From Sandaracinobacteroides sayramensis (lineage in GTDB: Bacteria > Pseudomonadota > Alphaproteobacteria > Sphingomonadales > Sphingomonadaceae), in contig NZ_JAKLSQ010000010.1 in assembly GCF_022014495.1 (NCBI RefSeq), positions 358,335 to 422,334 of the forward strand: a stretch of 64,000 bases of DNA. Direction: 5' to 3'. The notes beneath the pieces are model-generated. The model was not told the origin of the DNA, ran no database searches, and saw only the letters and a program-made list of their open reading frames with translations. Position numbers and translations under genes: made by a program. Positions 34,336 to 43,968 of this stretch are shown here, one piece after another. Numbering within the stretch: position 1 is the stretch's first letter; every line of letters begins with the position of its first letter.

Positions 34336-35013
34336 CTAGCGCCGGCCTTCCTGCAGCTGCCACCGGTAGTTGCGCGTGATGGTCGCTTCGACCGGCTGGC
34401 CGTTCTGCGTGGCGGGCTTGAAGCGCCAGCGGCGTTCGGCGATCTGGCAGGCCCGTTCGTCCAGGCGGTTGAAACCGCTGGGGTTGACCACGGAGCAGGC
34501 CTTCACCCGACCATCGGCACCGACGGTGACGCGAACGCCGGTCACACCCTCCTCGCCGGCCCGGCGCGAGGCGTCCGGATAGTCATCTTCCGACACCGTG
34601 AAGGTGCGGGCGATGGCTTGAGGCGCGGTCGGCGCGATGGCGGGCGGAGCCGGCGGCGGCGGTGCGGGCGGAGCCGGCGGCGCGGGCGGAGCCACACGCG
34701 GCGGTTCCGGGGTCGCGATCGTCGTCTGCGTCGTGATCGTCGGCGGCGGCGGAGCCGTCTGCTCGATCACCACGTCCGGCGGCGGCACATAAGGCGGAAT
34801 TTCTTCCAGCTTCGGCGGCGGCGGCGGTGTTTCCTCCGGCGGCGGAGCCGGTTCCTCGATATTCACCGTTTCCAGCGGCCCGGTGATGACCTTGACGGCC
34901 TTAACGGCAAGACCAGAAACGAGGGCGTAGCCAAGCGCGATATGCAGCAACGCGACCATGATGATCGCGTACCACGTTCGACGGCTGATGCCTTCCTGCT
35001 GAAGATACGACAT
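34336..35013 (-). CDS. tonB: Energy transducer TonB (main tonB-exbB-exbD operon)
   Basis: The 225-residue protein has an N-terminal helix (about 13-35), a Pro-rich spacer with PEPPRVAPP and PPAPPAPPPPAPP runs (about 50-128), and a C-terminal TonB domain with ASRRAGEEGVTGVRVTVG and RRWRFKPATQNGQPVEA. It carries force from ExbB-ExbD to outer-membrane receptors. It is the first gene of its operon, shorter than the TonB at 1230. Confidence 0.95.
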   Translation of the reverse strand: MSYLQQEGISRRTWYAIIMVALLHIALGYALVSGLAVKAVKVITGPLETVNIEEPAPPPEETPPPPPKLEEIPPYVPPPDVVIEQTAPPPPTITTQTTIATPEPPRVAPPAPPAPPAPPPPAPPAIAPTAPQAIARTFTVSEDDYPDASRRAGEEGVTGVRVTVGADGRVKACSVVNPSGFNRLDERACQIAERRWRFKPATQNGQPVEATITRNYRWQLQEGRR

Positions 35014-35370
35014 AGGCTCAGTGCCACTCCCTCACGTGGCGGCCGCAGCAGCCGCCGCCTGAAAACCCATGGCCTGTTTGCCACCGGTTTCCCGATAGCC
35101 AACCGACCCTGCCCCTTATTCCTCTCCCTATTGGGTCAGCACAAGCGCGCGAGCGCCTGCCCGGATCCCGAGGCATCCGATTCGGATGCCCCCCTTACCG
35201 GGTGACCTTGCCGGGCTGCAACACGATATTATCGCGAACCGACCGCCGTAGATACCGGATTGAACCGGCCTTCTGCAGGTCGGATCGGTCCAAAGGCGCG
35301 ACCCAGACGCAAGTTTGATACCCTCGCCCCCTTTCGGCCGCAACCGATTTTCGTGTAGCATGAGCAGGTA
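35014..35370. other. Intergenic region with divergent promoters (tonB operon and 35371 gene)
   Basis: This 357-base stretch has no gene I can support; it contains the start of the minus-strand tonB operon and the start of the gene at 35371. No clear Fur-like palindrome is visible. A weak ribosome site GAGCAGGT precedes 35371. Confidence 0.5.
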
Positions 35371-36231
35371 ATGAACAGACTGTTTTCCCAAGGGGGCCGC
35401 AAAGCTCTGCTGGCGTGGCCGCTTTTTTCATGGATGACATTATTCGCCGTTCCCGGCGAGGCGCAGATTCTTCATCCTGGTGCTGAAATCGGCTGGACGG
35501 ATTATGCCGATCTGGCGCTGGCGAGCCCGGTGGTGCTGGTGGGGGCGGTCGACAGGGTCGATCGCCTCTCGAAGAAGGACGCGCCCGATGTTCCGCCCGG
35601 ACAGGTGCGGGCCCTGGTGCAGGCGAAACTGCAAACGGCCCTGAAGGCGCCCTCCCTGCTGCCCGAGGGGGCCGCCTGGCTTTGGCAAGGGGCGGCTGGA
35701 GCCAAGGGCAGGCCGCCTTTCGCGCGGGAGGACAGGCTGCTGGTCTTCGCCAGGCCGATGGCCGGCGGCGCCCGGCCGGAAGTGCAGGCGCTGCAGCTTG
35801 TTTCGAATGCCGGGCAACAGCCCTGGACAGTGGAGGCCGAGGCTCAGGTGCGGGCGATTCTCAAGGAAGCGCAGCAGCCTGGGGCGCTCGGGCTGATGGT
35901 TACGGGGGTGGCCGACGGCTTCCATACGCAAGGCGACGTGCCCGGCACATCGGAAAGCCAGTTCTTCCTGCGGACGGAAGGCGGAAGGCCGCTCACGCTG
36001 GTGGTGCGGCGTTCACCGGGCCGGGAGCCGGAGGTTCGCGCCAGCGCCGGCGATCTGGTGGAGCGGGCCGTTCCTATCCAGCCGCGCACGCTGTTGTGGC
36101 GGGCGCTGGCCTGCGGCCTTCCCGCCGAACTGCCTCCCGCTCTTGCGGGCCAGGAGGGGCTGGCCGGAGACTATCGTCTGGCGCGAGAGGCGATCGGCGC
36201 CTGCGGGCGCACGCTTCCGCCGCCAGCCTGA
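35371..36231 (+). CDS. Hypothetical exported protein
   Basis: The 286-residue protein has an N-terminal signal (about residues 12-31, EAQ). The mature part has YADLALASPVVLVGAVDRVDR near residue 45 and a long soluble region with no catalytic motif that I can name; a single pair of Cys lies near residues 249 and 277. I do not recognise the family. It is a single gene between the tonB operon and folB. Confidence 0.72.
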   Translation: MNRLFSQGGRKALLAWPLFSWMTLFAVPGEAQILHPGAEIGWTDYADLALASPVVLVGAVDRVDRLSKKDAPDVPPGQVRALVQAKLQTALKAPSLLPEGAAWLWQGAAGAKGRPPFAREDRLLVFARPMAGGARPEVQALQLVSNAGQQPWTVEAEAQVRAILKEAQQPGALGLMVTGVADGFHTQGDVPGTSESQFFLRTEGGRPLTLVVRRSPGREPEVRASAGDLVERAVPIQPRTLLWRALACGLPAELPPALAGQEGLAGDYRLAREAIGACGRTLPPPA

Positions 36232-36234
36232 CGG

Positions 36235-36633
36235 TCATTCGCTGGAAAGCAGGACACCGACGGCCCGGGCATCCGGATAGACATCCGGTTTCTTCAGCCA
36301 GACGCTGAGCGCGATCACGCCGGGCTTCTGGGCGATCAGGGCGAAGATTTCCTCCGCCAGGGTTTCCTGCAGATTGAAGCGCCGGTCCCGGATGAGATCG
36401 ATGATGCTGGAGCGGATGAAGTCGTAGTTCCAGCTGGCCTCGCGCGTGTCGCTGCTGGGCCAGTGGGCAAGATCCAGTGTGACGGAAACCGTGGCCAGCA
36501 AGCGCTGGGGCGTGCCGATTTCGAAGTCGTGGAAGCCGATGTCGGCATGCACGGCGAGATCTTCCAGGATCACCTTGTGCGTGCGGGGGCTGACGGCGCC
36601 TTGCCGGCCTTCGTGAAGGGGAACAACTGTCAT
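36235..36633 (-). CDS. folB: Dihydroneopterin aldolase family protein
   Basis: This 132-residue protein has the FolB pattern ILEDLAVHADIGFHDFE, with Glu of the GxHxxE motif near residue 38, and the C-terminal WLKKPDVYPDA carrying the catalytic lysine. FolB cleaves dihydroneopterin to 6-hydroxymethyl-dihydropterin and glycolaldehyde in folate synthesis. It overlaps the SDR gene by 4 bases, consistent with a pteridine pair. Confidence 0.93.
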   Translation of the reverse strand: MTVVPLHEGRQGAVSPRTHKVILEDLAVHADIGFHDFEIGTPQRLLATVSVTLDLAHWPSSDTREASWNYDFIRSSIIDLIRDRRFNLQETLAEEIFALIAQKPGVIALSVWLKKPDVYPDARAVGVLLSSE

Positions 36634-37418
36634 GACGCGACCATATAGGCGACGTCGCGCGGAAGTGCGAGGAAGCGCTGGCCGGAATCGATGGTGAGCG
36701 TCTGGCCGGTGATCGTCGGCGTCTGGATCAGGAAACGAAGCGCGCGGGCGAGGTCCTCCGTCCGGACTCCGCGGTGGAGCGCGTTGCGCACATGCGCCGC
36801 TTCGAAATTGGCGCGGTTCTGTTCGCCCGACAGGAGCGTGATGGCCGGATTGATCATGTTCACCCGGATTCGCGGCGCCAGGGCCTGGGCGGCCACTTCG
36901 GTAAGCCCCGCCAGGCCGAATTTGGAAATGGTATAGCTGAAGAAGTCGGGATTGGGGGCGGCAAGCTTGGCGTCCCCCAGATTGACGACAAGCCCGTTCG
37001 CGCCTTCCGGCAATGCCCGGGCGAAACGGTCGATCAAAAGGGCGGGGGCTGCAAGATTGACCGCCATCTGCCTTTCCCAGATCGAACGATCGACAGCGCC
37101 CAGCCTGTCCTCCTCGAACAGGGAGGCGTTGTTCACCAGGATTTGCGGGGGGCTGGGAAGGCGCGCGAAGAGCGAATCGGCCGCATCGGGCGCCATCAGC
37201 TCCTGCTGGATCACCAGCGGCTCCGGATGGCCTTCCGCCGCGAGTTCCGCCGCCAGTTCCTGCGCTTCGGCACGGGAACTGTTGTAGTGGAGGGCGAGGC
37301 GGAAACCCTCCTCGGCCAGCGTTCGCGCCAGAGCGGCGCCGATGCGCCTGGCGGCCCCCGTCACCAGTGCGAGGGGAGGGGAGCCGGAGGCGGTTTCGAA
37401 TTCCTTTGGGGCGGCCAT
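36630..37418 (-). CDS. SDR oxidoreductase, FolM/pteridine-reductase-like
   Basis: The 262-residue Rossmann-fold SDR has the cofactor motif TGAARRIG (residues 20-27), VNNAS (about 95-99) and an Asp149-Tyr162-Lys166 triad in NLGDAKL and SYTISK. An aspartate in place of the usual catalytic serine, 13 residues before the tyrosine, is the pattern of pteridine reductases (PTR1, FolM). With folB next to it, a dihydromonapterin or dihydropteridine reductase role is well supported, though a general SDR cannot be ruled out. Confidence 0.85.
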   Translation of the reverse strand: MAAPKEFETASGSPPLALVTGAARRIGAALARTLAEEGFRLALHYNSSRAEAQELAAELAAEGHPEPLVIQQELMAPDAADSLFARLPSPPQILVNNASLFEEDRLGAVDRSIWERQMAVNLAAPALLIDRFARALPEGANGLVVNLGDAKLAAPNPDFFSYTISKFGLAGLTEVAAQALAPRIRVNMINPAITLLSGEQNRANFEAAHVRNALHRGVRTEDLARALRFLIQTPTITGQTLTIDSGQRFLALPRDVAYMVAS

Positions 37419-37519
37419 GGCCTGTCTTTACCCATGTGCCCCTCTGGCGGCTAGCTGCCGGCGCTATTCCCGAACATGGGCGGTTGCGGCCCGCCCCCCA
37501 CCCGCTTTAGATCAGGACG

Positions 37520-38776
37520 ATGATCGGATTCACACCCTACGCCGCCAAAGCGCCCGCCACCGCGGAGGAACTGCTGACCCTGCCGGGGGTGGAAACGACC
37601 AGCCTGCCCGAGCAGGCCGAGGAGTTGACCCGCGAACTGTTCCACTGGCTTCGGACCGACAGTTTCGGCCTGCTGGCGGCGATCGGCATCGGTTTCGTGC
37701 TTTACGCCCTGTTCGTGGCGGTTCGCAGCTATGCCCGCAACCGGCTGGCGCGCAATGTGCTGTTCGGAAGCTGGGGCTGGGTGGCCTTGAAGGTGATCGC
37801 CAGAACCCGCAGCTTCTTCCTGATGACGGCGGCGATGAAGATCGCCAGCAACCTGTTCGGCGCGCCTTCCGCCTGGCACAGCCTGATCACCTTCCTGTTC
37901 ACCATCGCCAGCGCGGTACAGGGCGCCTTCTGGGTGCGCGAATTCCTGATCTCGCTCGTCGAGCGCCGGGCCGAGCAGTCGGAGGGGGATCCGGCGATGT
38001 CGTCGGCGGTGGGCGTGCTCTCCGTCATCATCAACATGGTGGTATGGGCGCTGGCCGGAATCATCCTGCTCGACAATCTGGGGGTCAATGTGACTGCGCT
38101 GGTCGCCGGCCTCGGGATCGGCGGTATCGCCATCGGCCTTGCCGCGCAGGGCATCTTCTCCGACCTGTTCGCGGCGCTTTCGATCCTGCTCGACCGCCCG
38201 TTCCAGCGGGGCGAGACGATCCAGGTCGGCGGAGCGCAGGGAGTCGTGGGGACGGTCGAGAATATCGGCCTCAAGACCACGCGCCTGAGGGCGCTTTCCG
38301 GTGAAGTGGTGGTGATGTCGAACGCCAATCTGCTGAACCAGCAGATCAACAATTTCGCCGATTTCAGCCATCGCCGCGTCGTGCTGCTGATAGAGGTGAT
38401 CTACCAGACGGAACCGGGCCTGCTGGAGTCCATCCCGGACGAAATCGAGCGAATCGTGAACGCCATTCCCAATTGCCGGTTCGACCGTTGCCACCTGTTC
38501 CAGTTCGCCACCTCGGCGCTGGACTATGAACTGGTCTTCCAGGTCGGCAAGCCGGACCTGCAGACGATGTTCGATGCGCGGCAGGCGGTCATGGTGGCGA
38601 TCATCCGCCGCTTTGCCGAGCTTCAGATCGATTTCGCCTTCCCGTCGCAGACGAGCTACCTCGCCGGCCCGGACGGCCGTATCGTTCCGCCGCATCCCGA
38701 AGGCCAGCAGCCGTCGCGGCCGGCGCATCTGGCGGGCAAGACCAGACGGGCTGGCAAAACTGCCGGGGCCGACTGA
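37520..38776 (+). CDS. Mechanosensitive ion channel, MscS family
   Basis: The 418-residue protein has four or five membrane helices (about 50-70, 108-130, 165-185, 190-215). The MscS pore helix is GLGIGGIAIGLAAQGIFSD, followed by the beta domain with LLDRPFQRGETIQVGG and VENIGLKTTRLRALSGEVV. It opens on membrane tension to release osmolytes. N-terminal 45 residues are extra to MscS. Ends with a basic tail. Confidence 0.93.
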   Translation: MIGFTPYAAKAPATAEELLTLPGVETTSLPEQAEELTRELFHWLRTDSFGLLAAIGIGFVLYALFVAVRSYARNRLARNVLFGSWGWVALKVIARTRSFFLMTAAMKIASNLFGAPSAWHSLITFLFTIASAVQGAFWVREFLISLVERRAEQSEGDPAMSSAVGVLSVIINMVVWALAGIILLDNLGVNVTALVAGLGIGGIAIGLAAQGIFSDLFAALSILLDRPFQRGETIQVGGAQGVVGTVENIGLKTTRLRALSGEVVVMSNANLLNQQINNFADFSHRRVVLLIEVIYQTEPGLLESIPDEIERIVNAIPNCRFDRCHLFQFATSALDYELVFQVGKPDLQTMFDARQAVMVAIIRRFAELQIDFAFPSQTSYLAGPDGRIVPPHPEGQQPSRPAHLAGKTRRAGKTAGAD

Positions 38777-38859
38777 GAGCGCCGCCTCCACCTCTTGCCA
38801 CCCTGTCCGCCGGGGGCCATGGAACTGCCCTGACGGCTGGCCTGATGAGGGGAGTGAGG

Positions 38860-39318
38860 ATGTCGCGAACGCTGCCAATCGCGGAATATCTGGAGCTGAA
38901 GGGAAAGGATCTCGGCACATCGGCGTGGATCGAAGTCTCGCAGGAGCGGATCGACCGTTTCGCCGATGTGACGGAAGACCATCAGTTCATCCACATCGAC
39001 CCCGAAAGAGCGAAGGCGACTCCGTTCGGCTCCACCATCGCCCATGGCTTCCTCAGCCTCTCGCTGTTGTCGGCCATGGCCTATGATGCGATGCCGGGGA
39101 TCGAGGGCGCGAAGATGGGCGTGAACTACGGGTTCAATTCCATCCGCTTCCTGGCGCCGGTGAAGTCCGGCAGGCGGGTCCGGGGGCATTTCCGCCTGCT
39201 GGACGTGGTGGAGCGGTCGCCCGGCGTTTTCCAGTCGACCGTTGAGGTCAAAGTCGCAATCGAAGGGGAGGACAAGCCCGCGCTCTCGGCGGAATGGCTG
39301 TCGCTCGCCTACCTCTGA
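38860..39318 (+). CDS. MaoC family dehydratase
   Basis: From the ATG at 38860 (GGGGAG upstream; the earlier in-frame start at 38845 is less likely) the protein is 152 residues. The hot-dog fold R-hydratase motif is FADVTEDHQFIHIDPERA, and APVKSGRRVRG is the second typical block. It probably hydrates enoyl-CoA, working near the thiolase encoded just downstream; substrate chain length is unknown. Confidence 0.92.
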   Translation: MSRTLPIAEYLELKGKDLGTSAWIEVSQERIDRFADVTEDHQFIHIDPERAKATPFGSTIAHGFLSLSLLSAMAYDAMPGIEGAKMGVNYGFNSIRFLAPVKSGRRVRGHFRLLDVVERSPGVFQSTVEVKVAIEGEDKPALSAEWLSLAYL

Positions 39319-39414
39319 CAGGCTGCCCTCTGACACGCCCCGGTCTGACTGGGGCTGATTTTCTGAAAACGCCGGAGATGGCCGGGCCATCGACGGCGGC
39401 AACCATATCGGGAG

Positions 39415-40599
39415 ATGAAAATGCGTGATGCCGTAATCGTTTCGACCGCCCGCACGCCGATCGGCAAGGCGTTCCGTGGCGCGTTCAATGCCACCCTGAC
39501 GCCGACTCTGGCCGGCCATGCGGTGAAGGCCGCCGTGGAGCGGGCGAAGCTCGAAGGCCCGGAAGTCGACGATGTGGTGATGGGCTGCGTGCTGACGCAG
39601 GGCTCGGGCGCTTCCAACGTCGGGCGCCTGGCGCTGCTGAGGGCCGGGCTGCCGGTCACCGTCTCCGGCCAGACGATCGACCGGCAATGCTCGTCCGGGC
39701 TGATGGCGATCGCCATCGCCGCGAAGCAGATCATCGTCGACGGCATGCAGGTCGCCGTCGGGGCCGGTGTCGACAGCATTTCGACGGTGCAGACGGACCG
39801 CTTCTTCTTCCAGGCCGACCCCGAGCTGGTGGCGATGCACCAGGATGTCTACATGCCGATGATCGACACGGCGGAAGTCGTCGCCAGGCGCTATGGCATC
39901 AGCCGCGACCGGCAGGACGAATATGCCTATCAGTCGCAGATGCGGACGGCGGCGGCCCAGGCAGCCGGCAGGTTCGACGACGAGATTGTGCCGATGACGA
40001 CGACCATGAAGATGGTCAACAAGGAGACGAAGGAAGTCTCCGAACATGTCGTCACCTTGTCGAAGGACGAAGGCAACCGGCCGGAGACGACGCTGGAAGG
40101 GCTGAAGGGCCTGCAGCCGGTGCGCGGCCCCGGCCTCAACATCACCGCCGGCAACGCCAGCCAGCTTTCGGACGGCGCCTCCGCCTCGGTGCTGATGGAG
40201 GCCGGCGAAGCGGCGCGGCGCGGGTTGCAGCCGCTTGGCCGCTATGTCGGCATCGCGGTCGCCGGCCTGGAGCCGGACGAGATGGGGATCGGTCCGGTCT
40301 ACGCCATTCCGAAATTGCTGAAGCAGCATGGATTGACGGTGGACGACATCGGCCTTTGGGAACTTAACGAAGCCTTCGCGGTTCAAGTGGTATATTGCGC
40401 GGACAAGCTGGGGCTTCCGATGGATCGGCTGAACGTGAACGGCGGCGCCATTTCGATCGGCCACCCCTTCGGCATGTCGGGCGCGCGACTGACGGGCCAT
40501 GCGCTGATCGAAGGCAAGCGGCGCGGGGCGAAATATGTGGTCGTCACCATGTGTATCGGTGGCGGCATGGGCGCGGCGGGGCTGTTCGAGGTGCTTTGA
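39415..40599 (+). CDS. Acetyl-CoA acyltransferase (thiolase)
   Basis: This 394-residue thiolase has the acyl-binding Cys92 in [21 protein letters not shown] (His near 350) and [10 protein letters not shown] (Cys near 380), the three catalytic blocks. It could work in fatty-acid oxidation or polyhydroxyalkanoate/acetoacetyl-CoA synthesis. It lies 96 bases after the MaoC gene on the same strand, supporting beta-oxidation, but no fadB-type gene is adjacent. Confidence 0.94.
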   Translation: MKMRDAVIVSTARTPIGKAFRGAFNATLTPTLAGHAVKAAVERAKLEGPEVDDVVMGCVLTQGSGASNVGRLALLRAGLPVTVSGQTIDRQCSSGLMAIAIAAKQIIVDGMQVAVGAGVDSISTVQTDRFFFQADPELVAMHQDVYMPMIDTAEVVARRYGISRDRQDEYAYQSQMRTAAAQAAGRFDDEIVPMTTTMKMVNKETKEVSEHVVTLSKDEGNRPETTLEGLKGLQPVRGPGLNITAGNASQLSDGASASVLMEAGEAARRGLQPLGRYVGIAVAGLEPDEMGIGPVYAIPKLLKQHGLTVDDIGLWELNEAFAVQVVYCADKLGLPMDRLNVNGGAISIGHPFGMSGARLTGHALIEGKRRGAKYVVVTMCIGGGMGAAGLFEVL

Positions 40600-40604
40600 T
40601 GAAG

Positions 40605-40628
40605 ATCCGGTGAAATCATCGGATTTTC
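40605..40628 (+). terminator. Possible weak terminator after thiolase
   Basis: AAGATCCG (40603-40610) pairs, with one wobble, with CGGATTTT (40620-40627), leaving a 10-base loop and ending in a short T run. The stem is short, so this is tentative. Confidence 0.35.
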
Positions 40629-40749
40629 CACTGGAATCGCATCGGAGGGCTTGGCAGCCTGAATTGGCTCCCTAGCTTGGGGAGTGAGAGAGGTTTTCCG
40701 AATGCCGGGGGCGACTCGTCCCCGGCGGTGCACCGAAAGGACTTGAAGA

Positions 40750-41214
40750 ATGGCTGTTAAGGGCACGACGATCACCGATCTCGCCGACGATGTGGCCGGC
40801 AACACCAGCCAGGTTGCGCAGAAGGTGAGCGAAAAGGCTTCCGACGTTCTGGTCGAAGTGAAGGACGATGTGGCGGAAATCGCCGCGAAGGCCGGTGGCG
40901 CCACCAAGTCCGCCGCGACCAGCGGCAAGGACTATGCGGCGGAAGCCGTGCATGGACTGGCCGGCGCGGCCCGGGAAATGGCGAGCAAGCTGGACGACGG
41001 TTCCGGCGGCGGCAACGCCAAGGCCGCCGATTTCGCCCGCAAGGCGGCCGACAGCATGGACAAATTCTCGTCGAAACTGCGCGACAGGAATGTCGACGAG
41101 ATCGCCGAGGACGCCCGCTCGATCGTCCGCAACAACCCGGCGATCGCCGTCGGCGCCGCCGCCGTCATCGGCTTTGCCCTTGCCCGCTTCCTGAAGGGCA
41201 ATGGTGACGACTGA
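40750..41214 (+). CDS. DUF883/ElaB-YqjD-like membrane-anchored protein
   Basis: The 154-residue protein is a long helical coil (about 8-125) with an Arg-containing segment DARSIVRNNPAIAVGAAAVIGFALARFL, the C-terminal membrane anchor of the ElaB/YqjD family. These bind the membrane and often ribosomes in stationary phase. It starts the three-gene cluster with YqjE-like and DUF3618 proteins, overlapping the next gene by 14 bases. Confidence 0.88.
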   Translation: MAVKGTTITDLADDVAGNTSQVAQKVSEKASDVLVEVKDDVAEIAAKAGGATKSAATSGKDYAAEAVHGLAGAAREMASKLDDGSGGGNAKAADFARKAADSMDKFSSKLRDRNVDEIAEDARSIVRNNPAIAVGAAAVIGFALARFLKGNGDD

Positions 41215-41668
41215 GGCGCCCGGTGGCGCAGCGAGCGCTGCCCCCGGGCGGCGTTCGTTCGTCGACACCTGGACGGAAGTGGCCGCCGACGCGGGCGGCC
41301 TCATCCGGGCCGAAGCGGCGATGGCGCGGCTGGAAACCGGCGAGAATTTGCGTGGATTCGCCGGCGATGCGGCGAGGATCGGCGCGGGCGCCTTGCTGAT
41401 TTCGGTGACGATCGTGTTGCTGGCGGTCGCCGCTGTAGTCGCACTTGCCCATCTGGTGGGCATGCTGGCGGCGTTGCTGATCGTGGCAGGCATCTGTGCC
41501 GTAGCCGGCTGGCTGCTCGTGCGCAGCGGGAAGGAGGCGATTTCCACACGCCGCCTGCTGCCGGAGCGCAGCCTGTCGCGCATGTCCCGCGATCTGGAGC
41601 GTCTGTCGGCGCAAGGGGCGCCCTTGCCGATGGAGGAAACCGCAAGCGCGGAAACGGAGAGGCCATGA
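41201..41668 (+). CDS. YqjE/phage-holin family membrane protein
   Basis: The 155-residue protein has an amphipathic N-terminus, then two adjacent hydrophobic segments (about 62-85 and 86-108) and a basic tail, the layout of the YqjE (DUF1469, holin_III-like) family. Together with DUF883 and DUF3618 proteins it forms a common alphaproteobacterial envelope cluster. It overlaps the neighbours by 14 and 4 bases. Confidence 0.85.
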   Translation: MVTTEAPGGAASAAPGRRSFVDTWTEVAADAGGLIRAEAAMARLETGENLRGFAGDAARIGAGALLISVTIVLLAVAAVVALAHLVGMLAALLIVAGICAVAGWLLVRSGKEAISTRRLLPERSLSRMSRDLERLSAQGAPLPMEETASAETERP

Positions 41669-42405
41669 AGAACGTGGAACTGCTGGCGGAGACTGTGGGG
41701 GTGCCGCAGACTCTGGCCCTTCTCGAAACCGAAGCAGATGCGCGCCGGGCGCGCCTGTCCGACAATCTTGAAGAACTGGCCGTTCGCATGCGGCCACGCA
41801 ATATCGTGGCCGAAATGAAGGAAGCGGCCTGGGCGGAGGTGGATCGCGTGACCGACGAATTTCTGAACGTGGCAAGCGACCTGGTCGACGACAGCGTCGA
41901 GTGGGTGAAGGAAAACCGCACGGTTGTGGCGGGGGGCGCGCTGACGGGCCTGCTGGCTGCCGCGGCCGTCTGGTATCTCAGCCGGCGAACGACCGTTCCG
42001 CTTTACGCGGCCTATGACATGGAGGATCCCGACATGATGAACGAGACCGAAGAGACTCTGGGCGAAAAGGCGAACGAAGCCTGGGGCAAGGTGAAGGAAG
42101 AAGCCCAGCATCTGGGTGAAAAGGCCGAGGGCGCCTATTACGCCGCCCGTTCCAAGGCGGCCGTGCTTTCGGATTCCGCCCGCGAACAGGCCGCCCATGC
42201 CGCTGAAGTGGCGCGCGAGCGGGCGCATGAAGCGGCCGAGGCCGCGCGTGAGGCGGCCGAGCGGGCGCGCGAAGCCGCCGTGGAGGCGGGCCGCTGGGCG
42301 AAGAAGCAGCCGCAGGACAATCCGGCGACGGTGATTCTGGCGGCGCTGGCTGCCGGTGCCGTCATCGGCGCGCTTCTGCCGGCGAGTGGCCGCCGCCGCG
42401 CCTGA
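41665..42405 (+). CDS. DUF3618 domain coiled-coil membrane protein
   Basis: This 246-residue protein has the DUF3618 N-terminus (EADARRARLSDNLEELAVRM), a membrane helix (about 92-108), and a long Ala/Glu/Arg helix (about 125-215) with 11-residue repeats resembling LEA-like or apolipoprotein-like sequence, then a C-terminal hydrophobic segment (about 220-240). It probably strengthens or links the envelope; function is not established. Confidence 0.85.
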   Translation: MKNVELLAETVGVPQTLALLETEADARRARLSDNLEELAVRMRPRNIVAEMKEAAWAEVDRVTDEFLNVASDLVDDSVEWVKENRTVVAGGALTGLLAAAAVWYLSRRTTVPLYAAYDMEDPDMMNETEETLGEKANEAWGKVKEEAQHLGEKAEGAYYAARSKAAVLSDSAREQAAHAAEVARERAHEAAEAAREAAERAREAAVEAGRWAKKQPQDNPATVILAALAAGAVIGALLPASGRRRA

Positions 42406-42517
42406 GGCCTGCCATTCAGGCGGCCGAAAGCCAAAATGCGTCAAGGGGTTGGTCCATGCGACCGGCCCCTTTTCGCTTTTGATGGGACGAGGGGCGGAAT
42501 GTGAAGGGAGCAAAAAT

Positions 42518-43153
42518 TTGAAGCCAGCCATTTTCGCCATCGCGCTTGCGCTGATGAGCCCGATCGCCGTTTCGCCCGCCGCGGCGCAACAGGCCGCCGC
42601 CGGGGCCGCCACGCCAGCGCAGCAGAAGGCCGCGGGCGCGTTCATCGACAATCTGGCGAATCAGGCCTTCGCGGTGCTGCAGGACAAGAGCCTGACCCGG
42701 GCCGAAGGCCGCGCCAAGTTCCGCGCGCTTCTGCGCGCCAATTTCGATGTCGATGGAACCGGGCTGCGCCTGATTCGCTCCTATCGCGCGCCGAACAGCC
42801 CCATCAAGCTGACCGACGCGCAGATCGAGGCCTATCGCGCCGCGCTGCCGGACTTCGTGGTGAACACCTATTCCGATCGCCTCTACGATTTCGCCACCGC
42901 CAAGGTCTCGGTGGTGCGGACGGTGCCGCGCGGCAACCGGGGTGACGTCGATGTCTACACCCGGATCACCGACCCCAAGGGCGGCAAGCCGATCGACGCC
43001 ATCTGGCAGGTGAAGGCGGGCGCCAAGCCCCTGGTTTCCAACATCACCGTGAACGGCGTGAACGTGGCGCTGACCCAGGAAGCCGACTTCAAGGCCTATA
43101 TCGAGAAGAACGGTTTCGACGCGCTTGTGGACTTCATGAAGCGGACGAAATAG
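42518..43153 (+). CDS. MlaC/Ttg2D-like phospholipid-binding protein
   Basis: The start is TTG at 42518, with GGGAG 8 bases upstream; the upstream frame is not coding in character. The 211-residue protein has a signal peptide (residues 1-23, AAA-QQ) and the MlaC fold with FRALLRANFDVDGTGL and a long C-terminal part. MlaC carries phospholipids in the periplasm between membranes. No mlaE, mlaF or mlaD genes adjoin it here. Confidence 0.85.
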   Translation: MKPAIFAIALALMSPIAVSPAAAQQAAAGAATPAQQKAAGAFIDNLANQAFAVLQDKSLTRAEGRAKFRALLRANFDVDGTGLRLIRSYRAPNSPIKLTDAQIEAYRAALPDFVVNTYSDRLYDFATAKVSVVRTVPRGNRGDVDVYTRITDPKGGKPIDAIWQVKAGAKPLVSNITVNGVNVALTQEADFKAYIEKNGFDALVDFMKRTK

Positions 43154-43163
43154 CCTGCCGGCC

Positions 43164-43751
43164 ATGGCGGGGAACAGCGAACTCGATCTCGATGCGGCGG
43201 CCTTCGTCCATCCCAGCGCCTTGCTCTATGGCAGGGTGCGGATGGGGGAGGGCAGTTCCATCTGGTGCAACGCCGTCGTCCGCTCCGAAGCGGCGCATGT
43301 GGAGATCGGCGACTACAGCAACGTCCAGGATTTCGTGATGATCCACACCGATCCCGGCCGGCCGGTGGTCATCGGTTCGCATTGTTCCATCACCCATCAC
43401 GCCACGATCCATGGCAGCAGCATCGGCAACAATGTGCTGATCGGAATCAACGCCACCATCTATGGCGGCAGCCACATCGGCGACAATTCGATCGTCGGCC
43501 AGCATGCCTATGTGAAGGACGGCACCATCGTGCCGCCCAATTCCATTGTCGTCGGCTCTCCGGCGAAGGTGATCCGCATGGCGAACAACTGGGTCGCCAA
43601 CCGGATGAACGCCTTGATATACCATCGGAATGCACTGGCCTATGCCCATGGCGACCATCGCGCCTGGGAGGGGCCGGATTTCGATGCATGGCTGCAACGC
43701 ACATTGACGGCCTTGACCGGGGAATATCGCAAGCTAGAGGCCGCCGCATGA
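43164..43751 (+). CDS. Gamma-class carbonic anhydrase-like hexapeptide-repeat protein
   Basis: The 195-residue protein is a left-handed beta-helix with hexapeptide repeats: IGDYSNVQDFVMIH, ITHHATIHG (zinc histidines at about 75, 76 and 80) and IGNNVLIGINATI. It belongs to the gamma-CA/YrdA family, an acetyltransferase-like fold. CO2 hydration or a related role is not proven. It overlaps the DUF4170 gene as ATGA. Confidence 0.92.
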   Translation: MAGNSELDLDAAAFVHPSALLYGRVRMGEGSSIWCNAVVRSEAAHVEIGDYSNVQDFVMIHTDPGRPVVIGSHCSITHHATIHGSSIGNNVLIGINATIYGGSHIGDNSIVGQHAYVKDGTIVPPNSIVVGSPAKVIRMANNWVANRMNALIYHRNALAYAHGDHRAWEGPDFDAWLQRTLTALTGEYRKLEAAA

Positions 43752-43960
43752 GCAAATTGCATCTTGTCTTCGGTGGCCGGGTCACCGACCCGCGCGGCCT
43801 CGATTTCGAAGACCCCACCGCCCTCGATATCGTGGGCATTTTTCCCGACTATTCAGCAGCCGAGTCCGCCTGGCGCGGCGCGGCGCAGCGGACGGTGGAC
43901 GATGCGCAGATGAAATATGTGGTGGTGCACCTGCACCGCCTGCTGGAACCGGACGCCTGA
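43748..43960 (+). CDS. DUF4170 small protein
   Basis: This 70-residue protein has the DUF4170 pattern: HLVFGGRVTDP, VGIFPDYSAAESAWRG, and YVVVHLHRLLEP. Function unknown. It is a common neighbour of gamma-CA genes in Sphingomonadales. ATG at 43748 overlaps the carbonic anhydrase stop. Confidence 0.9.
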   Translation: MSKLHLVFGGRVTDPRGLDFEDPTALDIVGIFPDYSAAESAWRGAAQRTVDDAQMKYVVVHLHRLLEPDA

Positions 43961-43968
43961 TCCAGCTT

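Noticed and set aside
38656..40500. A 614-residue minus-strand open frame opposite the thiolase and MaoC genes
   Set aside because: It mirrors the clear thiolase and MaoC coding regions and has shadow-like composition (His, Arg, Gly).
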